A DNA stretch of 64,000 nucleotides from Yponomeuta sedellus. Taxonomy: Eukaryota; Arthropoda; Insecta; Lepidoptera; Yponomeutidae. Positions 30,473-42,278 of the stretch are shown in pieces. The notes beneath the pieces are model-generated. The model was not told the DNA's origin. It did not search any database and saw only the letters and a list, made by a program, of their open reading frames with translations. How positions within the stretch are numbered: the stretch's first letter is position 1; every line of letters starts with the position of its first letter. Both the position numbers and the translations under genes were made by a program. Where the stretch lies: assembly GCA_934045075.1 (NCBI GenBank), contig OW203732.1:4133501-4197500 (forward strand), read 5' to 3'.

Positions 30473-30744
30473 CTAATATCTTCTTCTTCTTCTTCAGGCT
30501 ATATTAGTCCACTGTTTTTTTTAACCCTCCGGAGGACACGGGGGAGGGAAGTGGTGAATGCTCATGCATAGCAGCACGGACCCGGCCGTACTGCCAATGT
30601 GGGACTCACAAGAAGTGCGCCTACCCACTAAACAACACCTTGGGACTGGTTTTGGTCCTAAGGACCCCTAAACCCACATCGGGAGCGACCCCCCACCAGG
30701 CCGAGGAGGGCGCCCAGGGTCCACTGCTAGACATAATCTAATAT
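30473..30744 (-). mobile_element. Nested pair: LINE 3' end inside an RTE-type 3' end
   Basis: An RTE-type 3' end (minus, GAAGAA tail at 30481-30495) is flanked by TCTAATAT at 30473-30480 and 30737-30744. It is split by a second minus-strand LINE 3' end (30515-30718, ending in an A run seen as T's at 30515-30522) flanked by GTCCACTG at 30507-30514 and 30719-30726. The second element's 3' UTR contains the CCGGAGGGTTAAAA ending. Confidence 0.7.
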
Positions 30745-30869
30745 ATACATTTCCATTTTGTGATGTCCTAGCCTAGTTACCATAGTACAGGGTACTAGTT
30801 TGGGACCAATACATTGATTGTGTTGTGTCAAAGTTTACATATATATAATCAGGAATCCACTTACCACGT

Positions 30870-30972
30870 TCCTGACAGATCAGCTGCGCTTCATCAACGT
30901 TCATTGGTCGTTTCGGGTATGTTTTATCTTGCTCTGTGCTAATACACACAAATTTGGTCGAAGTATGAAAGT
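30870..30972 (-). mobile_element. LINE ORF2 fragment (same family as 38834)
   Basis: The plus strand shows the antisense of the MNVDEA block (cttcatcaacgttcattgg) followed by the antisense of the preceding codons. It is heavily decayed and abuts the 5S-like SINE at 30974. Confidence 0.55.
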
Positions 30973-30973
30973 G

Positions 30974-31317
30974 AAGCGCTGGTGCCCGAGTCGAACCGAG
31001 TGATTGGACAACTTGAGTTAAGCAACAACAGGCACGGTCAGGTGGGTCGTCCCGTGACTACCGCTAATGGCATTTTTTCCCAGCGTTTCCGTGCTTCGCA
31101 AGGCACACTAAGCCGTTGGTGCCGGCTGTCATGTAAAAGCAGTCGTTAAGCCATGTCAGAGGTAGTATGGGCGGGTTGATAACTTCTGACAGTAAGGCTT
31201 ATCACTCTCTTACAATCCTCCACCAACTTGTACTTGGCCCCCGTGGTGGAGTATGGCCTAACCTTCCTGAAGAGATCTGTGCCACAGCAGTGGGGACATA
31301 CAAGGGTTGATATCGAT
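30974..31317 (+). mobile_element. 5S-rRNA-like SINE
   Basis: Nearly complete; part of the 5S-like region is shortened (GGTCAGGTGGGTCGTCCCG). The 3' end is GGGTTGATATCGATG. Confidence 0.74.
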
Positions 31318-31687
31318 GAGAGTGAAAGTTAAATTTGTTGTGTGAAAATTATTATTATTTTATAGAACAGAAATAGCATAGAAAAGACTATCTACTTTCA
31401 AAACGAAGGCGAGTAATTTCGCTGCCGCCTAATGGTCTATACATTTCCTACTGTGTCGGATCGTGACTCCGTCGGGCGATCAGCTGCTCCTCATTCATCT
31501 CCAGGGATGTCCAGATGTTTGGTTTTATCGTTGGGTCAATTACGCGCCACGCAGTCCCTATTCTGTTAAAGGCCGTGCTATGCAAAATAAGTCTACACGT
31601 GACCACGGCAAATGCAACGCCTCCGAAACGTCGCCGTCGCGAATTAGGGTAGTTACGTTCTACTTAATAATTAATCGCGATTCGATA

Positions 31688-31955
31688 TAAACCCTTGTAA
31701 GTCCCCACTGCTGGGGCACGGGTCTCTTCCTGCATCATAGGACGGTTAAGCTACCACGGGGGCCAAGTCCGGGTTGGTGGAAGATTATAGGACAGTGGAA
31801 GGCCTTACTGTCAGAGGTTATCAAGCCGCCCATAAGACCTCTGACATGGCTTAACAACTGATATTACGTGACCGCCAGCACCAACGGCTTAACGTGTCTG
31901 GGGAAGCACGGAAGCGCTCGGAAAAATGCCACTAGCGGTAGCCACGATCAGACTA
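31688..31955 (-). mobile_element. 5S-rRNA-like SINE, head lost
   Basis: Minus copy from the 3' end (antisense of CAGCAGTGGGGAC) through the body to GCCACTAGCGGTAGCCACGA. It is then replaced by an inverted repeat of the last piece (31937-31973). Confidence 0.7.
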
Positions 31956-32410
31956 TAACTGATCGTGGCTACATGATCAGTATATAACTATGTATGAGCA
32001 TTTAAATAAAATAAAATGTATGTAAATAAAAAAAAAGTTGTCCATTTCCTAGTTTGTCCGCTCTTACATTTCGAGTCTACTACTATGTACCCGTAAGTCT
32101 ACTACGAAATACTATTATGCTGAAGGCCTTGGGTTCCCACTAGGGGCCACGATGCTTATACATATTATAACTATAAATGAGCATTGCGAATCGATAAGAA
32201 ATAAAATTTAATGCGAAATAGACTTTAAGTTAGGTATGGTTAAGAAAATATTATGATGAAAACAAGGTGCATTAGCAAAAAGATGTCTACCTCCTGGCAC
32301 TTTACGTATAGCAATATATTTGTGGTTTGCGTTGAGCAATAACCAGGCTATACACGTGTATAGTAGAGAACATTGAAAAAAAAAAACGATCCAATTGTCT
32401 GGTAGTCTGA

Positions 32411-32569
32411 AAGAGATCTTTTTTATCTATAAGATCGCCAATTGTATACTATGTAGTTACATAGTGTACAATTGGCGATATTATAGATAAAAGCGATCTC
32501 TAAGAGTACATGAAAAATTTTAATATCTCTATCGGTTGATAGAGATATTCAAATTTTTCATGTACTCTC
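32411..32569. repeat. Two adjacent hairpins with 30-44 bp arms
   Basis: Hairpin 1: 32411-32455 with 32458-32501. Hairpin 2: 32503-32533 with 32539-32569, loop about 5 nt. The first contains GATCGCCAATTGTA, shared with a retroposon 3' end seen at 5010-5165 and 55575-55705. Confidence 0.78.
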
Positions 32570-32867
32570 AAAATGTATGGTATGCAATAAAGAATATCAA
32601 CCATTCTGATTCCGGCAAATAAAATACCTAGGCTAGATGCACTAAGCATACGAAAACGATTATGCCATCTTATAGTTTGCTTAGTTAAGTCCAGTTCGGT
32701 GCTTAGATTATAGCAGCCTCAATCGTAGCTTCAGTTAAGAGTGCGGACGTCTTACGTTGTGTTTGTTTGTTAAACTTTGCCTATGTTTGCACATCGTAAT
32801 GAGACGATTTATACAGCGTTCAGTGGCACATAATTGTGAGGACTCGGTTCCCAAGAAACAATTTTTC

Positions 32868-32959
32868 ATGTATTTTTATTCTATGCTATTAACAGAATAG
32901 AATAAAAATACATATGCTATGTCTATCTACTCGTATAGGCATACGAGTAGATAGACATA
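32868..32959. repeat. Two further adjacent hairpins
   Basis: Hairpin 3: 32868-32914. Hairpin 4: a perfect 19-bp stem (TATGTCTATCTACTCGTAT, loop AGGC) at 32918-32959. Confidence 0.78.
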
Positions 32960-32977
32960 AAATTAGAGGAGCATGAC

Positions 32978-33330
32978 ATCAACCCTTTGTAATTCTCCAC
33001 TGCTGGGGCACGAGTCTCTTCCTGTATCACAGAAAGGCTAAGCCATACTCCACCATGAAGAAGTCCAGCTTGGTTGAGAATTGTAAGATAGTAGAGGGCC
33101 ATGCTTTGCTATCAGTAGTATCAAGCCGCCCATAACACCTCTGACATGGCTTAACCACTGCCATTACATGACAGCTGGTACCAAAGGCTTAATGTGCCGT
33201 GCGAAGCACGGAAGCGCTCGAAAAAAATGCCACCAGCGGTAGTCACGGGATAGTCATCCATGCAGCACCTGACCGCGCCTGTTGTTGCTTAACCCTAGTG
33301 ATTGATTCCAATCACTCGGTTCAGAGGAAC
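32978..33330 (-). mobile_element. 5S-rRNA-like SINE, full length
   Basis: Complete minus copy, ending at the antisense of GAGTGATTGGAATCAATCAC near 33318. Confidence 0.75.
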
Positions 33331-33924
33331 ATATTTGGCCTCAACTTTCAGCTTTAACACAATCAGGCTCCGCAGGGAGCAGTCGCGTGCCGCGCGTATC
33401 TAAATCTGCGTGAGTTACTGCACTGGCACCGATCGTGCCGATACCACTACTGCGGCCTCGGCGGGGATAAATCAACTATGGACTCTATGCCATGGACAGT
33501 AAGGTCCATCGTGACGGTACGTGGAGCTGTTGCCATGCGCCTGAAAGTAGGGCTTGCCGTTGAAACTTAGGTCTTATTCAAACAGGAATTAAAGACCATG
33601 GGGTTTTATTGTGGTAGCCTTATGTATAGGTATTGCGCTTCCTCTTATTACTTGTAGGATTATCCGTCATTATTACTCAATTTCAGATATGGCATCTTTG
33701 TTTTATGGCGTCTGTTAAGAGGTTTAAGAGTCTACTTGTTTGTGGGTGCTTTGTTGTGGTTTAATGATATCGCAATGTATTTTTAACATCTTTTCGATAT
33801 GAATAAACTAAATTAATGACTATACTATATAATTTATTAATAAATTAATAACTATACAGGGTATATTAGTGTGAGGTCAGAAGCAATGTATGTGCCTGTG
33901 TGTAAATGTTATGTTATATTCTTT

Positions 33925-34065
33925 TAAATGAACTAACCCGTGCTAAGGACAATTTTAAAAACCTATTTAGAGGCTAAAATTCCACCCATTGCTGGACTCG
34001 CACCCGCGACCTCAGGCTAACCGTGCCAGCGCTCTCCCAACTGAGATAATGGGCGACTTACATGG
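33925..34065 (-). mobile_element. Fold-back tRNA-like SINE fragment
   Basis: Arm, tail and tRNA-like domain on the minus strand, diverged (B box partly lost). A further diverged copy is at 34440-34640. Confidence 0.62.
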
Positions 34066-34237
34066 GTTTTATGGGTGGAATATTAATTAATAACTGCTTA
34101 TTTCTTATAGTTGAAGTCCACAGGGGCTGGATTCTCTGCCGTGTGTGTGGGTGTGTGTAAGGGTGTGCGTGCATGCTTGCGCGTGTGTGTGTGAGTGACA
34201 GTTTTACATTTGCACACTATACAGGAAAGAAAGTGGA

Positions 34238-34345
34238 AGCCAACCCGGACTTGGCCCTCGTGGTGGGGTATGGCCTAACCTTCCTGCGATGCAGGAAGAG
34301 ACCCGTGACCCAGCAGTGGGGACATACAAGGGTTGATAACGAACA
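34238..34345 (+). mobile_element. 5S-rRNA-like SINE, 3' end
   Basis: CCAACCCGGACTTGGCCC to GGGTTGATAACGA, preceded by a GT-rich tract (34140-34195). Confidence 0.68.
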
Positions 34346-34439
34346 GGAAAGTTTATTATATATGATATTGTATGTAGCAAGTCACTATTTTTAAAAATTT
34401 ATTACTTTTATGGGATATGCAGAGAAGTTTGTACTTCTT

Positions 34440-34640
34440 TTTTAAAAACCTATTTAGAGGCTAAAAATTCCACCCGTGCTGGGACTCGAACCCGCGACCT
34501 CTGGCTATCCGTGCCAGCGCTCTCCCAACTGAGCTAATGGGCGACTACCCAGCATCAGTGAAATTTCGAACCTCTTTACAGGTTTTATAGGTTTTTTGAA
34601 TTGCCCTTAGCACGTGTTAGTGCATTAAAAATAATATAAT
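34440..34640. mobile_element. Fold-back tRNA-like SINE, short inverted form
   Basis: A minus tRNA-like domain and leader start, closed by a plus-oriented tail ending GTTAGTGCATTAAAAATAAT. Confidence 0.65.
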
Positions 34641-35482
34641 GTTTACTTCTTGTTTACATTTTGTAAACTTGCGAGTGAGACAGCGAAATGCGTACTCACT
34701 GGATACTACCCCAGACTGGAGATTTCAAGCGCTAATGATTTTAAGATTATTTCCTTAACTTAGTTATAATACATAGTTGTTTAAGGTTTTTGTGTAGTTT
34801 ATTTTGTGCACGTACTTAAGACACGTTTTTTTATTTTTTTAAGGCACATAAGTGTACATAGTTAAATTAAACAAATCAAAATCACAAAAACCTGGGAGGT
34901 TTATGCGTGATTTTCGGAGTGCACTCTATACAATACACAACAGTTCATATTATATAATATGGTAATAAAAAATAAGTTCATTAACTTAATCCCGGATTCA
35001 CTTACTTGCTTAATTAAGTGAATCCAGAATCAAGCTGATAATATGTGGTGCTTAAGAAGGTAAGTTCGAACGTTAGTTTTAGCTTAGGAGGTACTTTTTC
35101 AATATAAATCTACTCTTTTCGGGTTTTGATTCCAAATCACATACTACACTATGAGGCAGTTTGTTGCAGTAGCAGGTAGTCTGTAGTACGCATACCATAA
35201 ACATTGCGGTATTTTGGTGTTACAAAAGTAGGCAAATACAGTAGATGACGTAGTTGCTGAGAACGACTTCTCTTTTTTACACTGCTTCTTTGACTCTCCG
35301 AGGTTGCCGGATGATATCTCGTATAGAAATAAGCTCGCCTTTATACGTGTAATCTTGTTTCCTTCTTTATACCTTCTGTCTTCATCTTGATTCCTTCTTT
35401 ATACTTTTTTGTATAATCTCTCGTCAGAGGATTCTCATGTAGTTAAGTTGTGATAATATTCGTTATTAAAAAATGTAGTGTA

Positions 35483-35628
35483 GGACGCCTTCCGACCAGG
35501 TGGGATGACGATCTGTGAAAAACGGCAGTTATTGGATGCGGCAAGCTGAAGACAGGGCGCTATGGCGCTCATTAGGGAGGGCTATGTCCAGCAGTGGACT
35601 AATATAGCCTGACGAAGAAGAAGAAAAT
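35483..35628 (+). mobile_element. RTE-like LINE 3' end, shorter copy
   Basis: It repeats the DDL-KTAG...QAED block and the GGGCTATGTCCAGCAGTGG-to-GAAGAAGAAG end of 29334-29575, with an internal deletion. Confidence 0.72.
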
Positions 35629-36229
35629 ATACTGCAGACATAATACCAACTGTGTATTTTATAACCAGTAATTAAAATACTCTAACACCGTTCAAGCCAT
35701 AATCAATAAAAACCTGAGCATACAAAAGTACGCGAAAGCAGACATGTAAAAAACCCAAGAAACCCAATTTAACAAACATGGCGATAGTCATACCGTTTAT
35801 ATTACCAACGCCTTTATCCAACCAAGTGTGAACGAGTGACGTTTTTATCAACGATTTTTTAACCACACAGAGGAGTGTTCGGCTTAATTGGTCAATCATG
35901 CAATACACTTCGTGACCAGTGTAATGTGGGCCCCCTGCAAGAAATCACCAACTTTCTAACAAACGCCCCGCGGCAAAGCCAACCAAGTTGTTCGAGCCAG
36001 GCTAAACTAGCCTTTATTGCCATGATATAAGATGCATAGTGGCAGGTTCCAGATGACAACTAGCATAGTTCACACAAGCAGGCTGTTACCACCCGACGGT
36101 AGCCTATACTTCTTTGCTTTTAGCAACAACGCATAGTTCGCCAAACTCGGCGGCTCTGCTTCGCCAACCAACTTTCTCAACCACCTGCGCAGCTATATTC
36201 TCGCCTCTAATCCCTTATCCATACAGTTT

Positions 36230-36377
36230 ACAGGTGGCTTGTCTAGGTGTCTTCGTAGAGTGGTTGGGAGGTACGTTAGTGGGTGTCGCGGCTGATGTGC
36301 AGAAGGCGTGTGCGAGTGACGTCACTGATGTGCTGGCGTCGAGGTGGTGGGATTCAATGAGGAGGTTCAGAGGTTAG
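36230..36377 (+). other. Exon-like open frame, unassigned
   Basis: After CATACAGTTTACAG the frame reads VACLGVFVEWLGG, ASDVTDVLASRWWDSMRRFRG and TAG. The composition is protein-like and CpG-rich, but I do not recognise it. It could equally be the other strand of a non-coding exon. Confidence 0.22.
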
Positions 36378-36905
36378 GTAGCCTGAGGACTTGAGCTATG
36401 ACAGCAGCGTATTTAGAGAACTGATCGCCACACCTATTGCGTGAAGGCTGCTAATTCTGAATGAAATTACGGTTAGAGTGTAGTTAACGTTCGTGGTCAT
36501 GTATACCAATAAGGTTCAGTATTGAGTGCCATTTCTCGATGGTTATGTGCACAAAAGTAGCACCTTCTGACGAGCGCAAGTTTTTGAGAGATGTGAATTT
36601 GACACGCGATGCTCATAGACAGTTATACCTATATTAAATGGGTCTAATCGAGATTCTCTATTTGGTAAAACGTAATTAATTGTACTCGTCTCTTCAGTCT
36701 CCCGTGGCGAGACTAGCTGACCTCGTAAACCTTATTTAGGCATATTAATTAGCCTACAACCTTTTCTCAGACCAACCAAATATGAACAAAAAAATCATAA
36801 CCATCGGTGACGCCGTTTCAAGGAGTTCGATAACAAACACTGTGATACGACATTTTTATGTATTATATTATATTTTTACATTACATCACAAACATCGTAA
36901 TACAC

Positions 36906-37523
36906 GGTGTCTCTTTCAAATCGGTCAGTATGGGAAAGTCTGAAACTATAAGACATACGAAGATCTGTTCTGAGGAACCATGTCATCGATTTTAATAACA
37001 AGAAAAACTGCATTCATACATTTTTAAAAACATCTGTACTCCGTTCGGGAATTGAACCAGGTTGTTTTGAAAAAAAAAAAACTTCTATTAATTAAACACT
37101 TACAATCAATTGAAAAGCCCACTTAAAATAAGTATGTAGATACTTATTTAAAGATTAAGATCGTTACCTAAACGTATTGAATATTGTATTGAAAAAGGCG
37201 GCGGTCACTTCGAGCACCTACTAAAATAAATTAAAGTATGTAAAAACAATGCATTTTATTCGTTTTAGACATTTACATCATGTTTCATACAGACATTTAC
37301 TGCTTAAGACCTACACAATCGATATCTAAATAGAAATAGAGTAGTTTTTTTTTTCAAAACCACCGGGTTCGATTCCCGAACGGAGTACCTACGGATGTTT
37401 TTTTATAATGTATGAATGCAGTTTTTCTTGTTATTAAAATCGATGACATGGTTCCTCAGAACAGATCTTCGTATGTCTTATAGTTTCAGACTTTCCCATA
37501 CTGACCGATTTGAATGAGACACC
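36906..37523. mobile_element. Fold-back element, about 175-bp arms
   Basis: Arms 36906-37085 and 37350-37523 are inverted copies starting GGTGTCTC and ending GAGACACC. Each arm holds a tRNA B-box-like block (GGGTTCGATTCCCGAACGG in the right arm). The 264-bp middle is AT-rich and has no open frame. Confidence 0.72.
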
Positions 37524-37583
37524 CTGTATACCAGCGGTCGTTAAGCCATGTCAGAACCCTTATGGGCGGCCTTCTGACAGTAG

Positions 37584-38030
37584 AACGGCTGGAGAGATTT
37601 TTAATAACATTTGATATGGAGTTAACTGAGACCCTGGATTAACACATAGCCTATTTTACTGCGGGAAAAAACCGGGGGTAACACCGCGGGGCACTGCTAT
37701 ACATAAAAATAAATTAACAAATACATTTATTTATTATATTTGCATTAGAATCACACGGGATGCTTAACAGCTCATATGTCAGGAACTTAGGAAGTTATAT
37801 AATTTTCGTGCTGCACAAGGCACGTTAAGCCGTTGGTCTCGGCTGTCATGTAATGGCAGTCGTTAAGCCTTGTTAGAGGCCTTATGGGCGGCCTGATAAC
37901 TTCTGACAGTAAGACCTGCCACTGTCTTACAATCCTCCACCAACCCGGACTTGGCCCCGAGTATGGCCTAACCTTCCTGCGATGCAGAAGGAGATCCAGC
38001 AGTGGGGACATATGCAGGGTTATTACCATA
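37584..38030 (+). repeat. Direct duplication, first copy
   Basis: About 447 bp, matching 40322-40775 in order: AACGGCTGGAGAGATTTTTA, CCTGGATTAAC, an AT-rich link, CACACGGGATGCTTAACA and a 5S-like SINE 3' part. The spacing is about 2.7 kb. Confidence 0.7.
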
Positions 38031-38298
38031 AGCTTTGGCTATTAGCCAATTCAGTACTACCAATAATATTACGGCGTAGATCTTAATGTTATTGACTGTA
38101 CAACAATAACCAGCCTGGTTAAGATAATTCTTGATTTGGATTGATTCAAAGCGGAGGTGAGAGGTCAGAAACCTTAGGATGTGCGTGTTCTGTTTGCAGT
38201 CTAACTACTTAGTCTAATTTAATACAATCGAGACCATATTATTTTTATGTGTTATCCAAATTTAGTTTCAACCAAATAAAGGTTCCATAAATGTAAAG

Positions 38299-38496
38299 AA
38301 GGGAAGGTGGGCGAAAATCGTCACTGATTGGATCCCGTGCGATGGCTACCGACGACGTGGCAGACCAAGGCGGAGATGGTGTGACGAACTGACCAAATAT
38401 TTACCTGGGTGGGAAGCATTGGCCGTAAACAAAGAGGAGTGGAAATCTGAAGGGGAGGCCTTTGCCCAGCAGTGGGACACAGCCATGGCTAATTAA
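38299..38496 (+). mobile_element. LINE ORF2 C-terminal fragment, open to its stop and A tail
   Basis: 66 open codons encode GRWAKIVTDWIP, RRRGRPRRRWCDEL and EEWKSEGEAFAQQWDT, then TAA and eight A. This GRP-RW-D and EEW-AQQW ending recurs in LINE fragments at 1495 and 10378 of this window. The 5' end is truncated. Confidence 0.78.
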
Positions 38497-38760
38497 AAAA
38501 AATGTAAAGAATACTTAAAAACATTTAAATTGGAAAAAAGAAACCTCGGCTCTTTTTTCGGCCACGGCTCCGGCGCCTGGCAAGGCGGGAAGAGGGCAGA
38601 TGGACCAGGGAAACCACAGAGTGGTGGCCGAGAACAGGACGACGTTCGGTGGGCAGACCAGCAGCCCGATGGTCCGACGACATTGTTGAGTCGGCGGAAG
38701 GTCCGTGGATGAGAATGCGGGACCGTGAGAGATGGCATCTAGGGGAAAAGGCTTATACCC

Positions 38761-38832
38761 AACATAACGTAACGTAACGTACCGTAACGTATCGTAACGT
38801 AACGTAACGTAACGTAACGTAACGTAACGTAA
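38761..38832 (-). repeat. (TTACG)n microsatellite, about 70 bp
   Basis: Seen as CGTAA repeats on the plus strand. It abuts the truncated LINE reading frame at 38834. Confidence 0.9.
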
Positions 38833-38833
38833 C

Positions 38834-39190
38834 CTGACAGACCACCTTCGCTTCATCAACGTTCATAAGTCGTTGCATGCACGCACGCCGGCTCCGGGTA
38901 CTTTTTATCTTTCCCTTTGCTAATACATCCCCTATTTGGTCGATGTATGTCCGCCTGGGACGTCCCTTGCCAGCCCTTCCACTCACATTCACAATATATA
39001 TTTGTTTCGTGAATCTTTCTTCCTTCATCCTCTCCACATGTCCAAACCAACGCAACATTCCTTTCTTAGTTCTAGTCACTACATCCTCTTTCAATCCACA
39101 ACGTTCTCTAATCAAACTACTTATTGCGTATCCTGTCATTCAATTTCATACGATTATATCGACTACTTCAATTTTTTTCTGTACTCAGAG
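38834..39190 (-). mobile_element. LINE ORF2 C-terminal fragment fused to a (CGTAA)n array
   Basis: The open minus frame reads KGMLRWFGHVERM, GKGRPRRTYIDQIGDVL, RRACMQRLMNVDEAKVVCQ, a common C-terminal LINE block. The normal ending (NRGSWQSVASA and stop, seen at 24220-24310) is missing; the frame passes straight into the pentamer array at 38761-38832. Confidence 0.75.
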
Positions 39191-39454
39191 CGAATATGAT
39201 TGTTCGCAGGTTTGCTCGTTGGTAATTGGAATCTAAGGTCACACTCTTTAGGGCATATTGCTATCTATTATCATATTCATTCAACACGAGCAGCCCGTGG
39301 GTTGCTCCTCGCAGCATCACCTTGTAACGGTGCAAACGTTGTTACACCATTTTTTTATATTTCCTTAATTCTGTCTATCATACTCAAAAATTTAAAATTA
39401 TGTCACCCATTATTGAGATTTCCCTCATTTTTTATCATTACTACTTTACATCTT

Positions 39455-39800
39455 AAATACCTATTTAGAGGCTAAAAATTCCACCCATGCCGGGATTCGA
39501 ACCCGCGACCTCTGGCTATCCGTGCCAGCGCTCTTTCACCACTGAGCTAATGGGCGACCGGCATCAGTGAAATTTCGAACCTCTTTACAATATTATCTGT
39601 ATTACGTACAGGCAGCGACATCTGGCTGAAGTAATTTGCATCACTTGCAGCCCCGAGTACCTACTTTGCAGTTAGGTTTTATGATATTGCTGTACCGACA
39701 TGATTATATGCATTTTAATGCGCTAACCCGTGCCAAGGACAATTTTAAAAACCTATTTAGAGGCTAAAAATTCCACCCATGCGGGGATTCGTTGCATTTT
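39455..39800 (-). mobile_element. Fold-back tRNA-like SINE, complete minus copy plus a stub
   Basis: Tail, tRNA-like domain (39480-39555) and leader to 39690, then the start of a second minus copy (39712-39793) cut in the T-arm. Confidence 0.7.
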
Positions 39801-40321
39801 TTCGTCTTATGGCGGCATCTTCTATCGGAGATGGTTTATCATTGTGGCCACTTTAACCCCTGATACGGAGGCTTGGAAAAAACTAATGATGCCTATTCCT
39901 ACCCCTTAGGGATAGGCACCATAGGTACCCTTTGATTGTTCAAGATTGTTACATATTTTATAATTTTAAACAAGAAAGCTTACTTACTTTTTTATCCACC
40001 AGTATCTCTTAGAATTACCTCGCTTAGCAATTTACTTTAAGAACCGATTTCACTCCGACCGAAGCATTAATTCCGCTTGCATAAATCATTGAAATACTAT
40101 CCTTCAATCATGCGCCGTTAAACTATTGTCTGCATTTTGGCCGCGAGCGTTATGGGCTGGTACGCTTTGACGCTAGGATTTGACCCTATGCGGCTAACTT
40201 GCCGGACTAATAAATTCATTTGGATATAGGTTTAGATTAGATTAGATCAGAACTCTAATCACGCAAATATTATAAAGGCGAAAGTTTGTGAGTGTGTATG
40301 TTTGTTACTTCTTTACGTCTA

Positions 40322-40775
40322 AACGGCTGGAGAGATTTTTAATAACATTTGGTATGGAGTTAACTGACACCCTGGATTAACGCATAGCCTATTTTACTGC
40401 AGGAAAAAAACCGCGGGTAACAGCTATACATAAAAATTAATTAACAAATATATTTATTTATTACATTTGCATTAGACTCACACGGGATGCTTAACATCTC
40501 ATATGTCAGGAATTTAGGAAGTTATATCATTTCCATGCTGCGCATGGTACGTTAAGCCGTTGGTGCCGGCTGTCATGTAATGGCAGTCGTGAAGCCTTGT
40601 TAGAGGCCTTATGGGCGGCTTGATAACTTCTGACAGTAAGACCTGCCACTGTCTTACAATCCTTCAGCAACCCGGAGTTGGCCCCAGTGGTGGAGTATGG
40701 CCTAACCTTCATGCCATGCAGGAAGAGACCCGTGCCCCAGCCGTGGGGACATAAGGGGTTGATATCGTATCGTAT
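40322..40775 (+). repeat. Direct duplication, second copy
   Basis: Colinear with 37584-38030 with small indels. It extends further upstream (GGCGAAAGTTTGTGAGTGTG at 40277), so it is the more complete copy. Confidence 0.7.
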
Positions 40776-41221
40776 TTTACTCATCATTAATCATGTTATA
40801 TACTATTTAAAGCAATTTCGGAAGCATTTTTCCTAACCCGGAAATTGCCAAGATTGTGGATCCTTTATGCAAATCCAACAAAAACTATTTCAATCAAGCA
40901 TTTGTTGAAGAAACTAAGGAAATTTGTCAGGATTATTAACAATTTGCCATCCTAAAAAAGTACCATTGTTTACAACTTATTCAATACGCAAACTTATATA
41001 ACCTATGTATGTAAGTTATTACATACCTCCTATATATACCTTTTTCTTGTCTAGATCACACACTTGTTATAAGTCACTTTTTATGTAAGTAATGTGTATA
41101 TTTATATATTATAGTATTTCAGTATGATATAATTATGTAAGTATATTATTGCGTATACTAATATACGTGTATTAATATACGTATTTGCACCGACTACCAA
41201 TACTATTACCAATAAAGATGC

Positions 41222-41550
41222 CAGTCGAACCCAGTAATTGGAATCAATCCCTCGTGTTAAGCAATAACAGCGGTCAGATTCAGGATAGTGACCGTCCCGT
41301 GACTACCGCTAGTGGCATTTTATCCGAACGCTTCTATCCTACGCAAGGCACGCTAAGCAGTTGGTGCCGGCTGTCATGTAATGGCAGTCGTCAGAAGCCT
41401 TATGGGCATCTTGATAACTTCTGACAGTAAGGCATGCCACTGTCTAACAATCCTCCACCAATCCGCACTTGGCCCCCGTGGCTTAACCTTCCTGCGATGC
41501 CGGAAGAGATCCATGCCCCAGCAGAGGGGGCATACAAGGGCTTATTTCGA
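41222..41550 (+). mobile_element. 5S-rRNA-like SINE, near complete
   Basis: Starts in the head (CGAACCCAGTAATTGGAATC) and runs to CAGCAGAGGGGGCATACAAG. It is diverged, with several small deletions. Confidence 0.7.
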
Positions 41551-42164
41551 ATAAGGATCCCAATTGTATGTTACCTTTATTGCTGGAAGCTGATATCAAT
41601 ATTAGAAGAAAGAGGAAGTAGAAAAGACATTTATTATAGGTAGCTACACTACACACGGCACAATAACAAAGCAAACTTAAAACACATTACTAAATAACAT
41701 AAAAAAAAGAAAAGAACACTAAAGGTTACGGCGTGTCACTGCCGCTATAAACGGCAACTGACTCAGCATATGCTGATGGGCAAGCTTTCAGCGCTAATTT
41801 TCAGTCAGTGCCAGGTGCTCCGCGAGCGTTACAGACTTCGGTGATGTGCAAGCATGGGAAATACCATACTAAATAGAATACTTATATATAATAATAGAGT
41901 AATAGTTATATAGAATATAATACGTGATATGCATACAGAATGAAACAGACCTAGTCTAGCTTAGATACCAGCTGTAACTTTAATTCTGAAACCTCAACAA
42001 CATCACATCTTTACACTATTTTTATTTTTAATGCTCTAACCCGTGCTAAGTTTAAAAAAACAGTGTAAAGAAATATAAAAGGTTTTTTCTTCTGCCAAAT
42101 AAATTTCATTTCAATTTCCTTTTATAAATGTTGTTTCCGTTATATACTAAAGAATATTCTTATC

Positions 42165-42278
42165 TCTTATCTCACATTTGTGTAACAGTACCTTGTGCCG
42201 AACTCGGTCGAAAGCCTGTTGTACGTCAAGGAATGCAGAAGAGCCGTATTTTTCCCTTAAATGCCTTGCGTACGATGG
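42165..42278 (-). mobile_element. Jockey-like RT fragment
   Basis: The minus frame contains SSAFLDVQQAFDRVRH, the RT motif with the first catalytic Asp (F-L-D-V-x-x-A-F-D). Only about 38 codons look homologous, and no FADD/YADD region is present. Confidence 0.65.

Noticed and set aside
38530..38712. Plus-strand frame beside the LINE end at 38299
   Set aside because: Both strands are open by composition (GC-rich, GGAAGAGG). The text resembles a decayed LINE tail (AQQW-type flank) rather than a gene.
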